Of a DNA stretch of 64,000 bases, positions 13,057-27,100 are shown one piece after another (the first letter of the stretch is position 1; each line of letters begins with the position of its first letter). This stretch comes from Oryzias latipes. Taxonomy: Eukaryota > Chordata > Actinopteri > Beloniformes > Adrianichthyidae. The notes under the pieces are model-generated. The model worked only from the letters and a program-made list of their open reading frames with translations. It ran no database searches and was not told where the DNA came from. Made by a program: the position numbers and the translations under genes. The stretch covers positions 13,071,756-13,135,755 of the forward strand of contig NC_019880.2 in the NCBI RefSeq assembly GCF_002234675.1, read 5' to 3'.

Positions 13057-13664
13057 CATGGAGTCTGAACTTCATGAAGGCTTCATGAGGTTTCTTCTTC
13101 TTCTTCTTCTGAGCAAAAAGCGAACATTTTCCCGCTTAGCGCGCAATCTAACAGTTGCAAATTGGAAGGGCCAAAAGAAGATTGTACTTATAATGTTAAA
13201 TCAACTAAACGTAAAATCGTTTAGTTCGTTTAGTTGAGACGTATTTGACTTAAATTTTAATTTACATGAACAACATCACCAAGAGCTTGTTCAGTTGAAT
13301 TACAATAATACACTAAAAGAACAAAAAATGTCTAAATGCAATTTACAGTGTTGCAAAATGAATAGATTTATTAATTAATTGGATTAATCAGTACACCCCT
13401 ATTGTTTAGGATAAATTCATTAAACTAAAACATATAAGAACTGTAGTCTCAATTAAATTAATATTTAGGTTTTCACTTTTTTAATGAAGTACTTAACTAA
13501 ACCAATTGTTTGCAATATTTCAAATAAATAAAAAAAAGCTTTTCTTGCCAAAACTCTTGACAGTATTTAAAATCTCTAAATCACTATGGATTCCCACCTT
13601 ACTTACAAAGAACATCTCTGAAAAATCACACAAAAGCTCAGAATCTGTGCATAATTGTCCTTTG

Positions 13665-13885
13665 TTGTGTAGGACTGGCACATGGGAAACCAGGGCTAGA
13701 TTCCCAGGGGGGGGTGATGAGCTTCCTCCAGTGGGTCGTTGGGCAAGACCCTTTGCGTTTGTGCCTAACTATGTAGCCACACACACAGTCCCCAGCCCGG
13801 ATAACATGCAGAGTTGTGTCAAGAAGGGTACCCAGCATGAAAACTCTGCCAAACCAAATAATGCATTTTTGTCCCAATACAGTAT
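13665..13885 (+). repeat. Degenerate SINE/LINE-tail repeat
   Basis: Contains the blocks 'GAGCTTCCTCCAGTGGGTCG', 'TTGGGCAAGACCC' and, near the 3' end, 'AAAACTCTGCCAAACCAAAT', which I recognise from a common teleost short retroelement whose 3' end is shared with a LINE. Ends are imprecise and no target duplication was found. Confidence 0.55.
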
Positions 13886-14712
13886 GAGTTAAGTCGACAT
13901 TTTTCTGGTTTTCAGCAGCAAATGGATTGGGGATTATTAGTTAAACTTAATGACTTATGTGATCCACACCAGCTAAACACATCACTGACATGAACTCACT
14001 TCAGAAACACTGGTGTTTAATTGTATTTTATAACCTAAATATAACTTTTGAGAGGCTCAGCATTTTTCCATCATAATCCAATTTAATATCAATTCCTAAT
14101 GGACTTTTTCCATTATTAGCCTTAAAAACTGTTACTGATAAGGTTTTTCCTCATGGTGCTGCACGTTTATCCAGGATTAAGATCTATGGTCATGTGATGG
14201 ATAGCTTTCACAGCAACAATTGAGAGGTATCTGAGGCCTCTCTTCCAAATGCCGGTTTTTTAAAAGTCAGGGGCTGCGCTACAGGGAGTAAGACCACCAG
14301 TGCCCAAAAATAACATTAAATTATCATTAAATTAAAATATCATGCTATCATTTGCCACCCTTCCAAAGTCTTCTACCCCCCTTCCGCCCCCTTCTAAAAT
14401 GTTCTAGCCACAACACTGCTTAATGTGCCTGAACATTTTATTTATTTATTTTATAAATAAACTAATTAAATAAATACTGTTCTGTTGTGAAGAATAAATC
14501 ATATTAAGACAGAAAAATCAAATGTAACAATTTAAAACAGAACAAGTAAATGCAGAAAAAGAAAAATAGTCAATTTAATATTAATAGAATAAGGGCTCCA
14601 TGTATTTGTTAATTGGCCAAAGCGTCTCCATGGTTGCAGCCCAACAAACACTGACAGCTACAGTGTCCTACATTCACAGCGTCAGTGGGCCCCTTGCAGA
14701 ACTGCAGCAGTG

Positions 14713-17700
14713 ATGCCGACAAAAACCTCCAAAACAAAACGCGTCAAAGGCGGGTGAGTGTGAATTCTAGGCCTGATGTGTTCTGTTAATTCATGGTAAA
14801 TAAACCAGAGGCCGCTCTTTGTCACAGCAAAGTAAAAGGAAAGAAAGACGGCAAACACGAGTCCAAAGGAGACAAAGAGTCGGACGTGGAGACGGCCAGA
14901 GCCAATGCCGCTCTTTGGGAGTTAAGATTAAAGGCCACCAACCAGGACCTCACAGAGTACCGGGAGGCCAGCCACAACCTGGCACGCGCCAACGAGGGGC
15001 TCATTAATCAATTACTCCGCGCGGAGAGAGACTCTGTCGACGTCAGCGGTCACTGGGAGAGAGAGATGGCTGCAAAACAAGAGAAGGTAGAGAAGTCATT
15101 TTTATTATTAGACCAATAAGTTAAATTTAATCAATTAGAACACACCAGATCTTTTAACAGATTAGAATGCTGGAGGAAAACCTGCAAAGACATCAGGCGC
15201 TTTCACTTGAAGAGAAAAACAACATGGTGAGTTGGAATTTAATTACATTTTATTAACTCTTTCAATGACTAAACAAGAAGACCAATCACACAGTAGTTTA
15301 GGCAACTTGTAAAAGTATTATTTGTCTTAAATATCTGTAATTTGCGGTTACTGGGTGTATATGATTTTTTGCATCTTGAAACAGTTTGTTTTCTATTTTG
15401 TCCTTTTAATTCTTAATCAGACACTGCTCTAATTTGCCTCACTAGGTGTCATCTCCTTTTATGTCAAAGCATCTAAATTGGGGGTGTCCGAACGTTTTAC
15501 AAACAGGGCCAGATTTGGCAAGATCAAAACTGAAGGCCTACCATTCCACCCAACTATTTTGATAACATTAAATGCATTATTTATTGCAATTGAAGCCTTT
15601 GTATTTCTTCGCAAAGAAAACAATGAATCTAAATGCGTTTTTACCAAAATCACTGTCACTGTCAATTTTTTGCACTGTTTTTTATCAGTTGTCGTGGTTT
15701 GCATGTGTTGTCTGGTAATCCCTCTTGAAACAGCCACAGCTTCTTGGCATATAAGGCAGACACAGTTGTCTCATATTACAGCTAGAAAAAAAAGTCAATT
15801 TCCCCTTGTCCTGGAAGCAATGGCCAACAACCTTTTAATTTTATTCACAGTTGACATTTTAGAAAAGAGCTTAAAAGTGTTACAGAAGGGTCGAACGACC
15901 GTTGCCACAGGTTTACGACACCTTAAAACGCAATTTGGCCAACCACCATCAAGAAATTGTACACCTAACTTTTTGGGGCCGCATATTATTGATTTTATGA
16001 AAGGAGACTGCAGATCGGTGGAAATTTGAACTTGGGCCGCGTTTGATCATGTGCCAGACTTGGGACATGCCTGATCTAAAGTTTTGTTCACACATCGCTT
16101 GATTGTTATTTTATAGGCCCTTGCTTAGTTCATGCCACTTTCTCTCTGTTTCATATATGGCCATGTGTGATTGATTTTAATATTTTTTCAAACTTTTATA
16201 GCCCTGGATCTTTTGTCCAGCCCCTCATCATGGGATAAGATTGCTTCATAAAAGCTCAGCAAGTTTCTGGTTGTCCTCATAGTCATCTGATCACTTTTCT
16301 TTAAAAAAAAAAACAAAAAAAAAAAACGATGTTGTCCCATCTTTACAGTGACTTAACTGTGTAATTTATTGAGCACATTTTAAATGTATAGCATCTCAAA
16401 AATGTGCTGCGCTGTCTCTTAACAGCTGTCTTGTGTGTAATTATCTTGACATTCATTATGCAAAACAAAGCAATCATAAAATGAAGAAAAAAAAAAACAA
16501 AGCCCAGCATTCCTAGTTACATAGTGTGAAGTTATTTTAATCCACGTCGGAGACCACAAAAAAATAGCACAATTTAAATGTGCTTGGTTAGGAGGAAAAA
16601 AATTCTGTCACACTTCTTCATTTGATGTGTTAACCATTCTTCACCTGTCACATAGGGTTTGAGCAGAGAATGCCATTTTTTTTAGGTTACATAACATACA
16701 CCAAAGGACCTTTTTTTTGACTCATACCCTCACTGACCTCTCCTTCCCATGGTTAAGCGAAAGCCATGAAATTTTCATGACAAAAGGGCCAGAAAAACCC
16801 TTTTCTTCTTTTGCTAGCAGCTGTTTTCCATCGTCCACTCTTTCCTTCACCATAGCCCACACTTCTGATGATGAAAAATGAGGCCCGTCTGGACCAACTT
16901 GTAACAACCTTTTTTGGGACATATACAAATTTACCATATATGTCGGAAAAACCTTACACTTGACTTTAAAGGTGTGACTTTTGTTCTCTACAGGCTCATT
17001 GTGAAGGAAAACTTGCTTTGATTTTTATTACAGAACATAGTGAAATAAGAGACATTTAACCAGGCAGTCAGTTTTTGACTTTGAACTCAGGAATATTTTT
17101 GGAAAACTTCAATTTGATTGATCCCATGATGTAAAAATTAGAAGATGCAAGGCCAGCTTGTGTAAGTACTGCTTTACTCATGAACATTTCCAGGGTTATC
17201 TGAAGAAGAACGATTAGGCCTGCCGCTGTAATCAGATGGTTGATAACCTCTCATTTTGTCATCATGTCCGTGTTTGCGGGTGCATGTTTTTCTAGTCTTT
17301 CATGACTTTGGTCACTTTGTCGCATTTCTGCAGAGACTGGCTTCTCCACAGTAGCATCTTGAGGCATTTACCATGACTGATGTGTGCTCAAGTTGGCTTG
17401 CAGCAGTGCTTATCCCATTTTCTTTCTTCTTCCTTCTGCCATTGAAGAAAACCTTTGCTTCCACTTTACTCCGTTTGTACATTACTTTTTTTTTTTTCTG
17501 CAAAGACTAGAGACTTAAACATCATTCAAGAGAAGGTAAAGCAACTGAAGGAAAGGGAAGCTCGACTGGAACAAGAACTCAGAAATGTGAGTGGTCAAGA
17601 TGATAAAATCTCTGCAGGACAAATTGGAAAATGAAACCATTATTCCAATTTTTTTGTAGGTGAAAGAAACCATGTCTGTTGCTGACAAGAAGCACAAAGA

Positions 17701-20527
17701 AAACCTCATTGAAATGGAGGAAAAATGCCTGAAAGAAAAGGTATTTGAGTCTTAAAAGTGTCCTTTTTTGCCAAATATGTACTTGTGTTTAAATTGTCTA
17801 TAATAAATAAAATTAGTGATTTGAAAACAAAGGAAGATGTATGTTTTTCTTTGCAGGAGTGTGTGGTAAGGGAGACTATGGAACGATGCGATTTACAGGA
17901 AGTCCTGTTAAAGCAGGACCACCGCGAAGCCATTGAGTAAGTGACTTTCCGCCACTGTGCTAATTTTATTCCTTAAACTGCTCAGTCATGCAAAAAAATA
18001 ATAATGTACTCACATGGAGTATTTTACATTTATAAATACACACAACCATAGCCGGTGTTAATTTCGTGACCATACTGGTTTGTCATGTTCCTGACAGTAT
18101 ACATAACTTGAGCCAATGCTCACATCCTCAGGCAGCCCTGAAATGACTACAGGAAGGACAGATGGTCGACTCCAGCAGAGTACATTTAAGACCTATGATA
18201 TATACTCCGCCTTTGCTATGCTATTTTCGCAGCTCATGAAACATCAATATTGATTCTGGTGTGAGCTTTCAGGGCTGGTTGGTAATTAGTTTAAACATGT
18301 CAACTCTGTTTAAGTATTCCACTTTATTGTACCGTATCTGTCCAGTCAAAATAAATCCACGTGTTCTGCATCAAGGCTCATGGAAAACAATTGCTTTCTT
18401 AATTATTCAGGCAGCTGGAAGGTGTCTTGCAAACTGCATTGGAGAAGCGCGATCAGTTGAATGAAACACTGAAAAACACCACGAAAGAAGCGGAGGGCTT
18501 GAAGAAACTGACCCATTCACTGGTTGAAGAAAACACCATCCTGGCACAGAACAAGGTAAGTTGAAACCAAAGGACAGCAAACAACAGGGAAGCTATTCTG
18601 CACGCCGTCCAAAGACAGTGTGTTCCACCTTCCCAAACAAACTTTTTAACTATGAAATCCCTTCACATCTCTGCAGAATTTGTTTTCCTGTGTTTTGTTT
18701 ACTTATGCTAACCCCAGTGTGTTTTACTCGTGGTCGCATTCGCCCACCCCTGACCCCCTGACTGCTCTCCAGCCTCTCAGTGGTCAGTGGTTGTGGTGAG
18801 TTTCTGTTGCTATCTGGGATCGAAGTCAGCGTTAGCCTTGTCATTTTCTGGCGCTGATTTCTTAGGCAAACAGATTTAGGTTTCATTGATCTTACCCCTC
18901 CAATACGTATGTAGCACAGACATCTAGTGCACAGACATAACTGATTTCTACTGTCCAATAAGATTTGATTATCTAAACAAATGTTGGGCTCATCTCTTTG
19001 ACTACTTTGCCTCTCGCCCAGGAAATGCTTGGGATGACCATTAAGAAGAACCTGGCTGACATTGAACACAAAAACCAGAAACTTTCTGAGTTCACAGCAA
19101 AGATTGCTTCCCTGGAAGAGGCCTTGGACCTCAAGTCTAAAGAGCTTCAGCAACAGGAGGAGAAGGAGCAGAAGAACCTAGTTATCATCCAGTCAAAAGA
19201 GGTGGAGATGGATAAACTGCAGAGGGTTCTGGCCATGCGAGTGAGGGAGATGCAGGGCCTAAAGCAGCTGGCGAGCACTGTTGTGAAGAAGCGCAAAGAG
19301 ATGGAAGAGTTCTTCTATGAGGCACTGGATCATGTTAGGCACGAAATCGCTGCCAGCAGGTTTAGGTACAAAAAGGAGAGCAAACAGGCTTACAGCTGGA
19401 GGTTCAGAGAAGCCACAGCAGGAAAGATAGAGTTCCCACCCATCTGCACCTTCCATAAAAGTCCCAACAGTACCAACCATGTATATGCAGACATGGAGGC
19501 ATCTGGAAAATGGTAAACCCACATCCTATTCAACCAGAAATGGTCATATGTGTCATCTGAACTAAACCGAGACTTTAATTTTGTGCAATTAAAGATTTGA
19601 TTCCTCTTCTTTGTAGCTCTCATCTTCTGGAAAATGAAGTCAAAGTCTCAGATCTTACTTGGGAGCAAAAGGAACAAGTGCTCAGACTCCTCTTTGCTAA
19701 AATGAACGAACAGACAGAAAGGTAATAAAACATCCCACTAACTTGCTCAGATTTGACTTAGATCACTGATGTCATCCCAGATAATGCTCTAAAGTTTCAT
19801 TCGTAGTCATCAAAAATTACCTCAAACTCCATCAGCTAACAGAAGAAGAAAGCAGAGTGACACCACCTCATCGGTTCAGGCTGAATCCCATCTGACTCCT
19901 CCCTCTTTTTAATGTTTTAAACAGGCCTTCTCTCAGCAGAAGAGGATATCATAAAACATAAGTTAGACTTCAACCAATTTTCTTTTCCATACAGCTGCTT
20001 AAAAAGAATGAAGAAAGAGTCTGGGCACAATAGTAAAAATAGGCTCAGCCACAAAGTCGTGTGCTTGGAAACAAACATCTGGTCACGTCGATTTTCTTTC
20101 AGCCCATTGGTTCCTTTTCACGTGCAGAAGCACTTTATTTTGTTTCTTTGAACACTTGTGGTCGGAGAGCAGCTGGTAACATGATTTTCAAAAAAACGAG
20201 TGTGCAGGGGATCTGGATGTAAGGGGTAAGACTTGCAAGTGGATAAGTACGTTCATGTTAGCAGTGGTCTGGCATCAAGTTGTGCAGAATAACAGGGAGC
20301 GTTTGGCAATTGAAGAGTCAGTAAGCAGCATCGACCCAGATTAACCTCTAGGGCACCTCAGTCTTCAGCACATATGCATCACGATGTTATAAACCGTAAT
20401 TTTTCCATCTTGTCTCCTGTTAATTGCAACTCTGTTATCCCCCGATAGGAAACTCGTTCAACGTTCGTCTCCTCGTCCCTCCTGCGAGATGCAAAACAGC
20501 TTAAATGGCACAGATGCTGCCGAGTAA
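14713..20527 (+). CDS. BBOF1: BBOF1/CCDC176, basal body orientation factor
   Basis: Coiled-coil protein needed to keep basal bodies aligned in multiciliated cells (family knowledge). Ten exons: 14713-14753, 14828-15086, 15161-15226, 17506-17586, 17660-17740, 17857-17936, 18411-18555, 19022-19512, 19617-19721, 20449-20527; 475 residues, a little shorter than human. It begins with a Lys-rich stretch (MPTKTSKTKRVKGG), then long heptad-like Glu/Lys/Leu/Gln sequence. The diagnostic region includes EVEMDKLQRVLAMRVREMQG and MEEFFYEALDHVRHEI, and then DLTWEQKEQVLRLLFAKMN, which matches the conserved C-terminal block of vertebrate CCDC176. All joins are in frame with GT/AG introns. The 2.3-kb intron after exon 3 holds a hAT-type element. 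The C-terminal tail after exon 9 is short and weakly conserved. Human BBOF1 lies between ENTPD5 and ALDH6A1, as here. Confidence 0.92.
15479..16073. mobile_element. Non-autonomous hAT-like element in BBOF1 intron
   Basis: A 595-bp element with related ends: left TGGGGGTGTCC, right end (reverse complement) CAGGCATGTCC. It is flanked by ATCTAAAT at 15471-15478 and ATCTAAAG at 16074-16081, a 7/8 match as expected for an old 8-bp hAT target duplication. Internal text such as 'GGGCCAGATTTGGCAAGATC' belongs to a common teleost repeat. No transposase is recognisable. Confidence 0.7.
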
Positions 20528-21153
20528 GACTCAAAAGGAATGTTCAAGGACACAACTTTGCACTTCATCTTTGCAATTTAGAAGCCTGTGTAGATTTATT
20601 GGTCCCACATTGCATGTTTAGCAGAAAAAAGCAGTGGCTGTTAAAATGTCTGTGCTTACATGTGATTTATCAAGACAGTTGCATAATGATGACTGTCTCG
20701 AGAATTAGAGGAGCTCTGCCCGGCAACCATCACCCTTCCAGGCGCCTGAGACCATTCTTCTTTGAGTCTCACACACCCTTGCTGGATATGCACTTTTCTT
20801 ATGCTGTGCAGCCTCTGTCATGTGAGGAATTGTTTACTTTTCCCTCCAGAGAAAGTTTGTCAGAAAATATAAGGTCTGTTTTGAAACCAATTTTAAGTGT
20901 TTCACCTTTCAAACATCATTAGTGTCAGTACTGTCTCTTAAATCTTTTCAAATCAGAAATACTCTGTCCACAAATGCAAAAGATGTAGACATTTCTGAAC
21001 AATTGTTTTCTTGAAATATTGTATTTATGGGGATTCAAATTGATAAAATACAAGAATAAAAGTTGCAATTTACCGTTTGAATAAGTCCAGTGTTTCACAA
21101 CATCTATATACATTTTCTAATGTTTGACATAGGTGTGTGGCAGATGGAAGTAT
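20528..21153. other. 3' UTR region between BBOF1 and ALDH6A1 stop codons
   Basis: No coding exon. A plus-strand AATAAA at 21055-21060 would serve BBOF1, and a minus-strand AATAAA (TTTATT at 20595-20600) would serve ALDH6A1. If both are used, the two transcripts overlap tail to tail by roughly 450-490 bases. Confidence 0.55.
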
Positions 21154-24100
21154 TTAGCGTCCCATTGTAGGCATGGTCACTGCAGGACTTTTCAAGGTGG
21201 CATCTTCAGCTTTCCACTGAGAGGTGACAGTTTTAATCTGAGTGTAGAATTGGATGCCCTGATGAGATCATTTGAAGAAAAAAATAAAACATGTTGGTCA
21301 ATGAATAACTTGCTGTATTGCTCCTCCACATAAGAAGATGTTTTGATGGCATGCTTACTTGTTTTCCATAGAAGTTGGTGTCTCCTCTGAAGGATCCTCT
21401 GGATCCAGTGAAGGAAAACATTGGCAGAGGCACAGGGATGGGTACATTTACTCCAACCTGTTGACAAGCATTTTTTTTTTTCCCCATCTTCATTTTTCCA
21501 AGAGTAAGCTTGGTTACAACAATTCAAACATAGTAAATTGCCGGGATGAGCGTGCCGTAGCTGATGAAAGGTGTGGAGCACACGTGCAATTTCAAAGCAA
21601 CGAGCCTACATGCTCGCACTAAACAAAGTGCGACTTCTGGCTCACATTTGCCAGTTTGAGAGTTTCGGCGTGAGCTGATGAGAGGCAGGGAAAGCTAAAT
21701 AAAACTGTTTTGAAGGCTTTAGAGGCATGGTTGGTTTAGAATGTTTGAAAGGGCGGGAATAAATTTGGGCACACTCGGGGCTTTTAGTGAAGCTACATGC
21801 AGTGAGGAAAAAAGAAAAAGAAAAGAAAAGTAGATGTTTGTTGCAGAGGTTTGGAGCAGAGTGCAGCACATGGCGTACAACACATTCCCCGACATGTGAA
21901 CAGCAAACACAGGACATAACTGGGCTCCAAAGTCAAACAAATAGGGCAAAGGCTGGCCACATCGGTGTATCCTTCTAAACAGGGTCTTAGGAATCCCTTT
22001 TGAGTTTCAATAGGAGATTTTCCTTCACTGGAAAAATGTATCTTTGCCCCCCCTGTTTTCCTGTAAAATACACATATTTGCTATTGCTATTTGGAGCTCT
22101 AGTGGAAGGGGAAGTGGAGACGGTATTGCTCCAGGTGTGTATTTTAGGTTAGGAGCAAACAAGGTAATACGTGACATTGAAAAGGATTAAAAGAAAAGAA
22201 ATGGGATGTGCTCGCTGCTGGAGGAGCAGACATGACAGAGGGATGTGAATGCCTCCCTTCTCCCAAAACAGAGGAACGCATTTGGAGGACGGCGGCCGCT
22301 CACCTGGCCCACGTCCACCTCATGGGTGTATTTGCGCGCCGTGGCGCCATTTGTGGTGAAGATGGCTGTGCCGTTGCCATAGGGGTTCTTGTTGACCAAA
22401 CGGATGGCGTCATCCAGGGTGTCTGCCTCAAGAACAATAAGCACCGGTCCAAAGATCTCTTCAGTGTAGCACTTCATCTCAGGCTGTGAGAGCACAAACA
22501 GAAACTGCTGGCAAAATTCTTTAAATAGGTTTCGGTTGACGTTTGCTGAAGAGGGGAGCCCACGTACCGTGACGCCGCTGATAATTGTGGGTCCTACGAA
22601 ATTGCCATTCTCGTAACCTTTAACCTTGACGTTCCGGCCATCGAGGACCAGCTTTGCTCCCTCATCTACACCACTCTGGATCAGGCTGCAGACTCTCTCC
22701 TTAGCCTGTGGAGAGATCAGAGGCCCCAAATCTGCACCCGGCTGGTCTCCTGGCAGGCCCCCAAGAACATTCAAAAATACAGTTACAAGAAACAATGCGT
22801 TAGAGGCAATGACATTTGGATTCTTTCCCACAAAAATAAAACAGCACAAGTGGCACCCTGAGGCCCTCCCACCAAAATGGCTGCATGCAGCTTTTCTGTG
22901 TATACTCAATATTCAACTCCACAGCGCTATAAATGAAGGGAATCGTTCTTTTTGACCTCACATCTTTTTTTTTCTTCTCAAAAGGGTTTGATGGTCTGAA
23001 CCAACATTTAGGCTTGGACCACAGATTCAGCCGCAAATTTTCAGCTTGACTGACTCAACCAACCCTCACTCCCAGCTGACTCCAAAGTGAAATTACAACA
23101 GAGAGTAAAGCAAGAGGTGAGGTTATGCCGACATGGGTGGCCCCGACATGACTGAACCGAAGGTCCGTGTGAGAGAAGGTCTAGGGGGGAGTCAGAGATG
23201 AAAGACCGTACATTGGGGTGCCGCACCTGCATTTACTCGCAGAGCCTTTGTTCGCTCCACCAGCTCCGGCAACCAGTTCCGCGCCTCTCCCACCAAAACT
23301 GCTGTGGACAGAGCCATGCAGCGCTGACCAGCTGCCCCGAACGCCGCGCCGACGAGCTGGTTCAGAGTGTTCTCTTTGTTTGCATCAGGCATCACCACAC
23401 CATGATTCTTGGCGCCCTGCAGTAAACAAGAAGTGGTCAGCGTTCTGTTCTGTGACCCTGGTTGTGCCTGCTTATTTAAGGCGATGAGTCTCTCTAACAG
23501 AGAATCACACAACTGAAAATGTTTTAGAAACTCATCAGAGAACTGAAAGACACAAACAAAAGTGATTAAATAAATGACACAGTTCACATTTTTTTTCTGA
23601 CTCAAAGCTGCAAACAGATCATTAAACTTTTGAGATCTACAGCAGAAGCCGGGGAATAAAAACACAAACAGTAACCTGTTAACCAATGCTGCCATCTACT
23701 GGATGTTGGTGGCAATTTCCAGCAGGTACTTACCATGTTAGACTGAACTCTTTTCCCATTTCTAGAGCCTCTCTCATAAATATACTCGCCGGCTTGATTG
23801 GAGCCCACAAAGCTGATTGCCTTGATTGCTGGGTGGTCACAGATGAAGTTTACAGCTGAGGTAGAAAAAAATGTTTTAAGTTCATCCCACTTTATTGAAA
23901 TGTTTATCGGTGAGCAGGAAATTTGATTAAAGACCCACTTCAATGCAAATCCTGTTTTTGGTGTTTTAACATGTTTCTGATGGTGGATGATATGTATAAA
24001 GAAAATTAAGCTTAAAATTGGGATACTGGGTATTTCTTGATTACAATTGTTGTGAATCAGGACCAGAAGAAGAAAGGCCGTTTGAAAAAGCTTGTAGTTT

Positions 24101-27100
24101 TGACATAAAAACAACAATCGTCAGGCCGTTTATGTTGCACCGGTTATGTTAGGTTGGGGTTCTGAAGGGCTGTAAGCTAGCGGGAGACAGAGTAAACAAC
24201 ATGATGGGAAACTGGGGTGGGCTTACTATGCATTAACAGCTCCGCTCACAACTTAGAGGCAAATTTCTAATGAATTCCTGCCACTCTGCATTAAAAATGT
24301 TGTGGAAAACGACACAGGCTTTTTTTGGCTATAAACAGCATAATCATAATTAAAAGACCACTGGGAACACCTAAAATAGATCAAAAGATGATCAGGATGG
24401 GATTTTAACTAATTAACTTATCCTAAGTTGGATACGTCATTGTATAAATGTATAACTGATGATTGTATTGTTTTGGGGTATTATTCTTATTTGATTGCTT
24501 GAAATAAACCATTTTAAATCAAAAAATCAAATCAAACTACTGGTACTCACATGCCAAATGCCAAGTAATGAAATATCAAACCATAGTTACATTTTCAAAT
24601 TACAGTAATATAATCACAAGGAGATTTAAGACCATTTAAACAAAATAAAGGCTAAACTAAGCATATTGTGATGTCTTACCCCCAATGCTTTCTGACAGTT
24701 CCTGACAAATAAATGATTAAAATGGGTCGTACGTACCATCATGCTGCCCATGGATGATGTTCAGCGTCCCATCTGGAGCGCCAGCATCCTGCAGCAACTT
24801 CGCCAGGAGCATGGTGCAGGTGGGCACCCGCTCTGAAGGCTTCAGCAGGTATGTGTTGCCACACACCATGCCCATGGGGAACATCCACAGGGGGATCATA
24901 GCAGGGAAGTTAAAGGGGGCAATGCCGGCACATACGCCAAGAGGCAAGCGGTACGTGTAAGTGTCCATGTCTTTGGTGATGGACGGCAGGGTTTCACCGA
25001 GCATTAGTGAGGTGATGCTGCAGGCATGTTCCACAACCTCTGCAAAGAAATCAGTCCAATGTTTCTTGGGGGGTAAAGGCGACCCAAAATATGTTCTGAC
25101 CCCATACATTAAGATTTTAAAAAAGTCATCAAGTTGGTTTTTGTGAGGCAATACTATGCACTAGGGCTGGGCATCATCAATAATTTCAAGGATTGATTCG
25201 ACTCACCAGAGCCTGGATCAATACGATTCTCTCTTAAATGCTTTCTTTGATTTGATTTGATTCAAATTTGAATTTTCATGGTTGACACATTTAGACATAT
25301 TCAAAATGCAATCATAATCTTTGCACCTTTGGGAGATATTAATATGAATCTGATGCAGTTCACATACAGTAAAATTGTAAAAAGGAAAAGCTCCAACAAA
25401 AATGTGCAGATCATTATGTTCTGCCGCTCCTGAAGGGTGTCTCAATCTGGCCACTAGGTGGAGCTCGTGCTATTGCATTACACTTTATTACAGAAGATTT
25501 GAGTTTTAGACCACACTGGTTACAGTACAAAATGTTTCCTTAAACCCTTGTGCTATCCTAGGCACTTTAACATTGGGAGTTGGGTCATCTAGACCCACTA
25601 GACAGTGCACTGAACCTTTTTCCTTCAATGATTTGTGATCTTCACTGGTGTCCATGGATTACATGAAATATTTCCACCTTTGTCATGGTAGGGAGAACAC
25701 GTCAATGCATGGGTGGGGTCATCTAAGATAGCACAAGGGTTAAAAGAACTTGGAAAATTAATGCCTGTGAATATATAAAGCTCTTCATTTAGTCAGCAAT
25801 ATATGTTGAACAAGCGTTAACATTAGCCAGCCTATGAGAAATTCAATTCTAGGTTTTCATCAAGGTAGCGGACTTTGGCTTTCCTGCAGTTATGTGTTAG
25901 GTCACCGGAAAGGTAAATGCATAAAATGTATTTATTAAACTTGAATCGATTTAGATCGATTAATCAATTTTAATCAACCCAGCCCTACTTTGCATGTGTG
26001 TTTAATATAGACTTACGTAATCCTCTAAACACATCTCCCTCTGCATCTGCAAGGGTCTTGCCCTGCTCCACAGTGATGGCCTTGGCTAGTTCTTTCTGAA
26101 ACAAAAGCAGAGCTCCTAAAAAAAAACCATTCAGCTCGAGGTATACTCTCAAATGAACACAAAAGCAAAATGTTATATCTTATAGCGCCTTAAAATCTCT
26201 GTGCATGCCACTTACAATATTGTCTTTGATAAGCTGCTGATAGCGCAGAAAGACCTGTTGCCGAGTCAAAGCAGAGGTCTCTGACCAAGAGTGGAAGGAC
26301 CTGGAGCAGGACTCTGCAGCAGCTAACATCTCCTCGTGGGTGGCTTTGGGAACGCGGGCGATGACTTCATTGGTAGCCTACAGTCAGAAAGAGTCAATTC
26401 ATGCACCTCAACAACGAACTAATCCCATTAGTTGTATCACCCGATTATTTTTTACCAAGTGTCATATTTCAAATTGAAGAAACTTGAGAACAATTGGTAA
26501 GTGACAATGATTGTATCAAAAAGTAAATGTTCACATTTATACATTAACAACAAAAAAGGGAGAAAATTATACTTTCATCATTTTATTTTGATAACTTTAA
26601 CCTCTAATAGAACTAGCCAAGCCTTGAATTAATCACAAACTATTTATCTTACAGAAGGGGATCTATCCGTCCAAGTTAAAATCAAAAGGCATCGTAAAGA
26701 TTTTTTTAATAACTGTAGTTGATTTTGTTCAAATATTAACATTACAAATGATCTAAATATGTGTTTTGGTTCACAGAGATGGGGAAATTATGGCATGATA
26801 TGCTGCAAAAACTCCAAGGCTAAATGCGTTCAGACCACAAAATACTTACTGGATTGTGAATTTCAAGCCACTCGGAAGTTTTAGATTCAACAAACTTCCC
26901 ATCGATGAAAAGTTTAACAGTTGGCTGGAAGGAAAAATCACAAAATTATGTGCGATTTTCATCTGACATCAAATATTCCATCTCTGCCTTTATGCAGATG
27001 TCGCTTACCACTGAGGAGGAGTAGCACATCTGACCAGCTCTAAGAGGAACCTGATAAAGAAACACATCAGGCAGCTTATCTAAATTATTAAATGTCACTT

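Larger units (their letters stand above)
8924..14712. other. Gene-free spacer between ENTPD5 and BBOF1
   Basis: Almost 6 kb, AT-rich, between the divergent 5' ends of ENTPD5 and BBOF1. I find no exon of any family I know. It holds a minus-strand SINE (12786-13056), a SINE or LINE-tail repeat (13665-13885) and homopolymer runs. The part nearest ENTPD5 (about 9.0-11.5 kb) has no repeat I recognise and is where distal control elements of that gene would be expected; that is inference only. Confidence 0.6.

Noticed and set aside
15478-16029. A 183-residue open frame on the plus strand
   Set aside because: It lies almost entirely within the hAT-like element, has no transposase or other domain, and sits in a BBOF1 intron.
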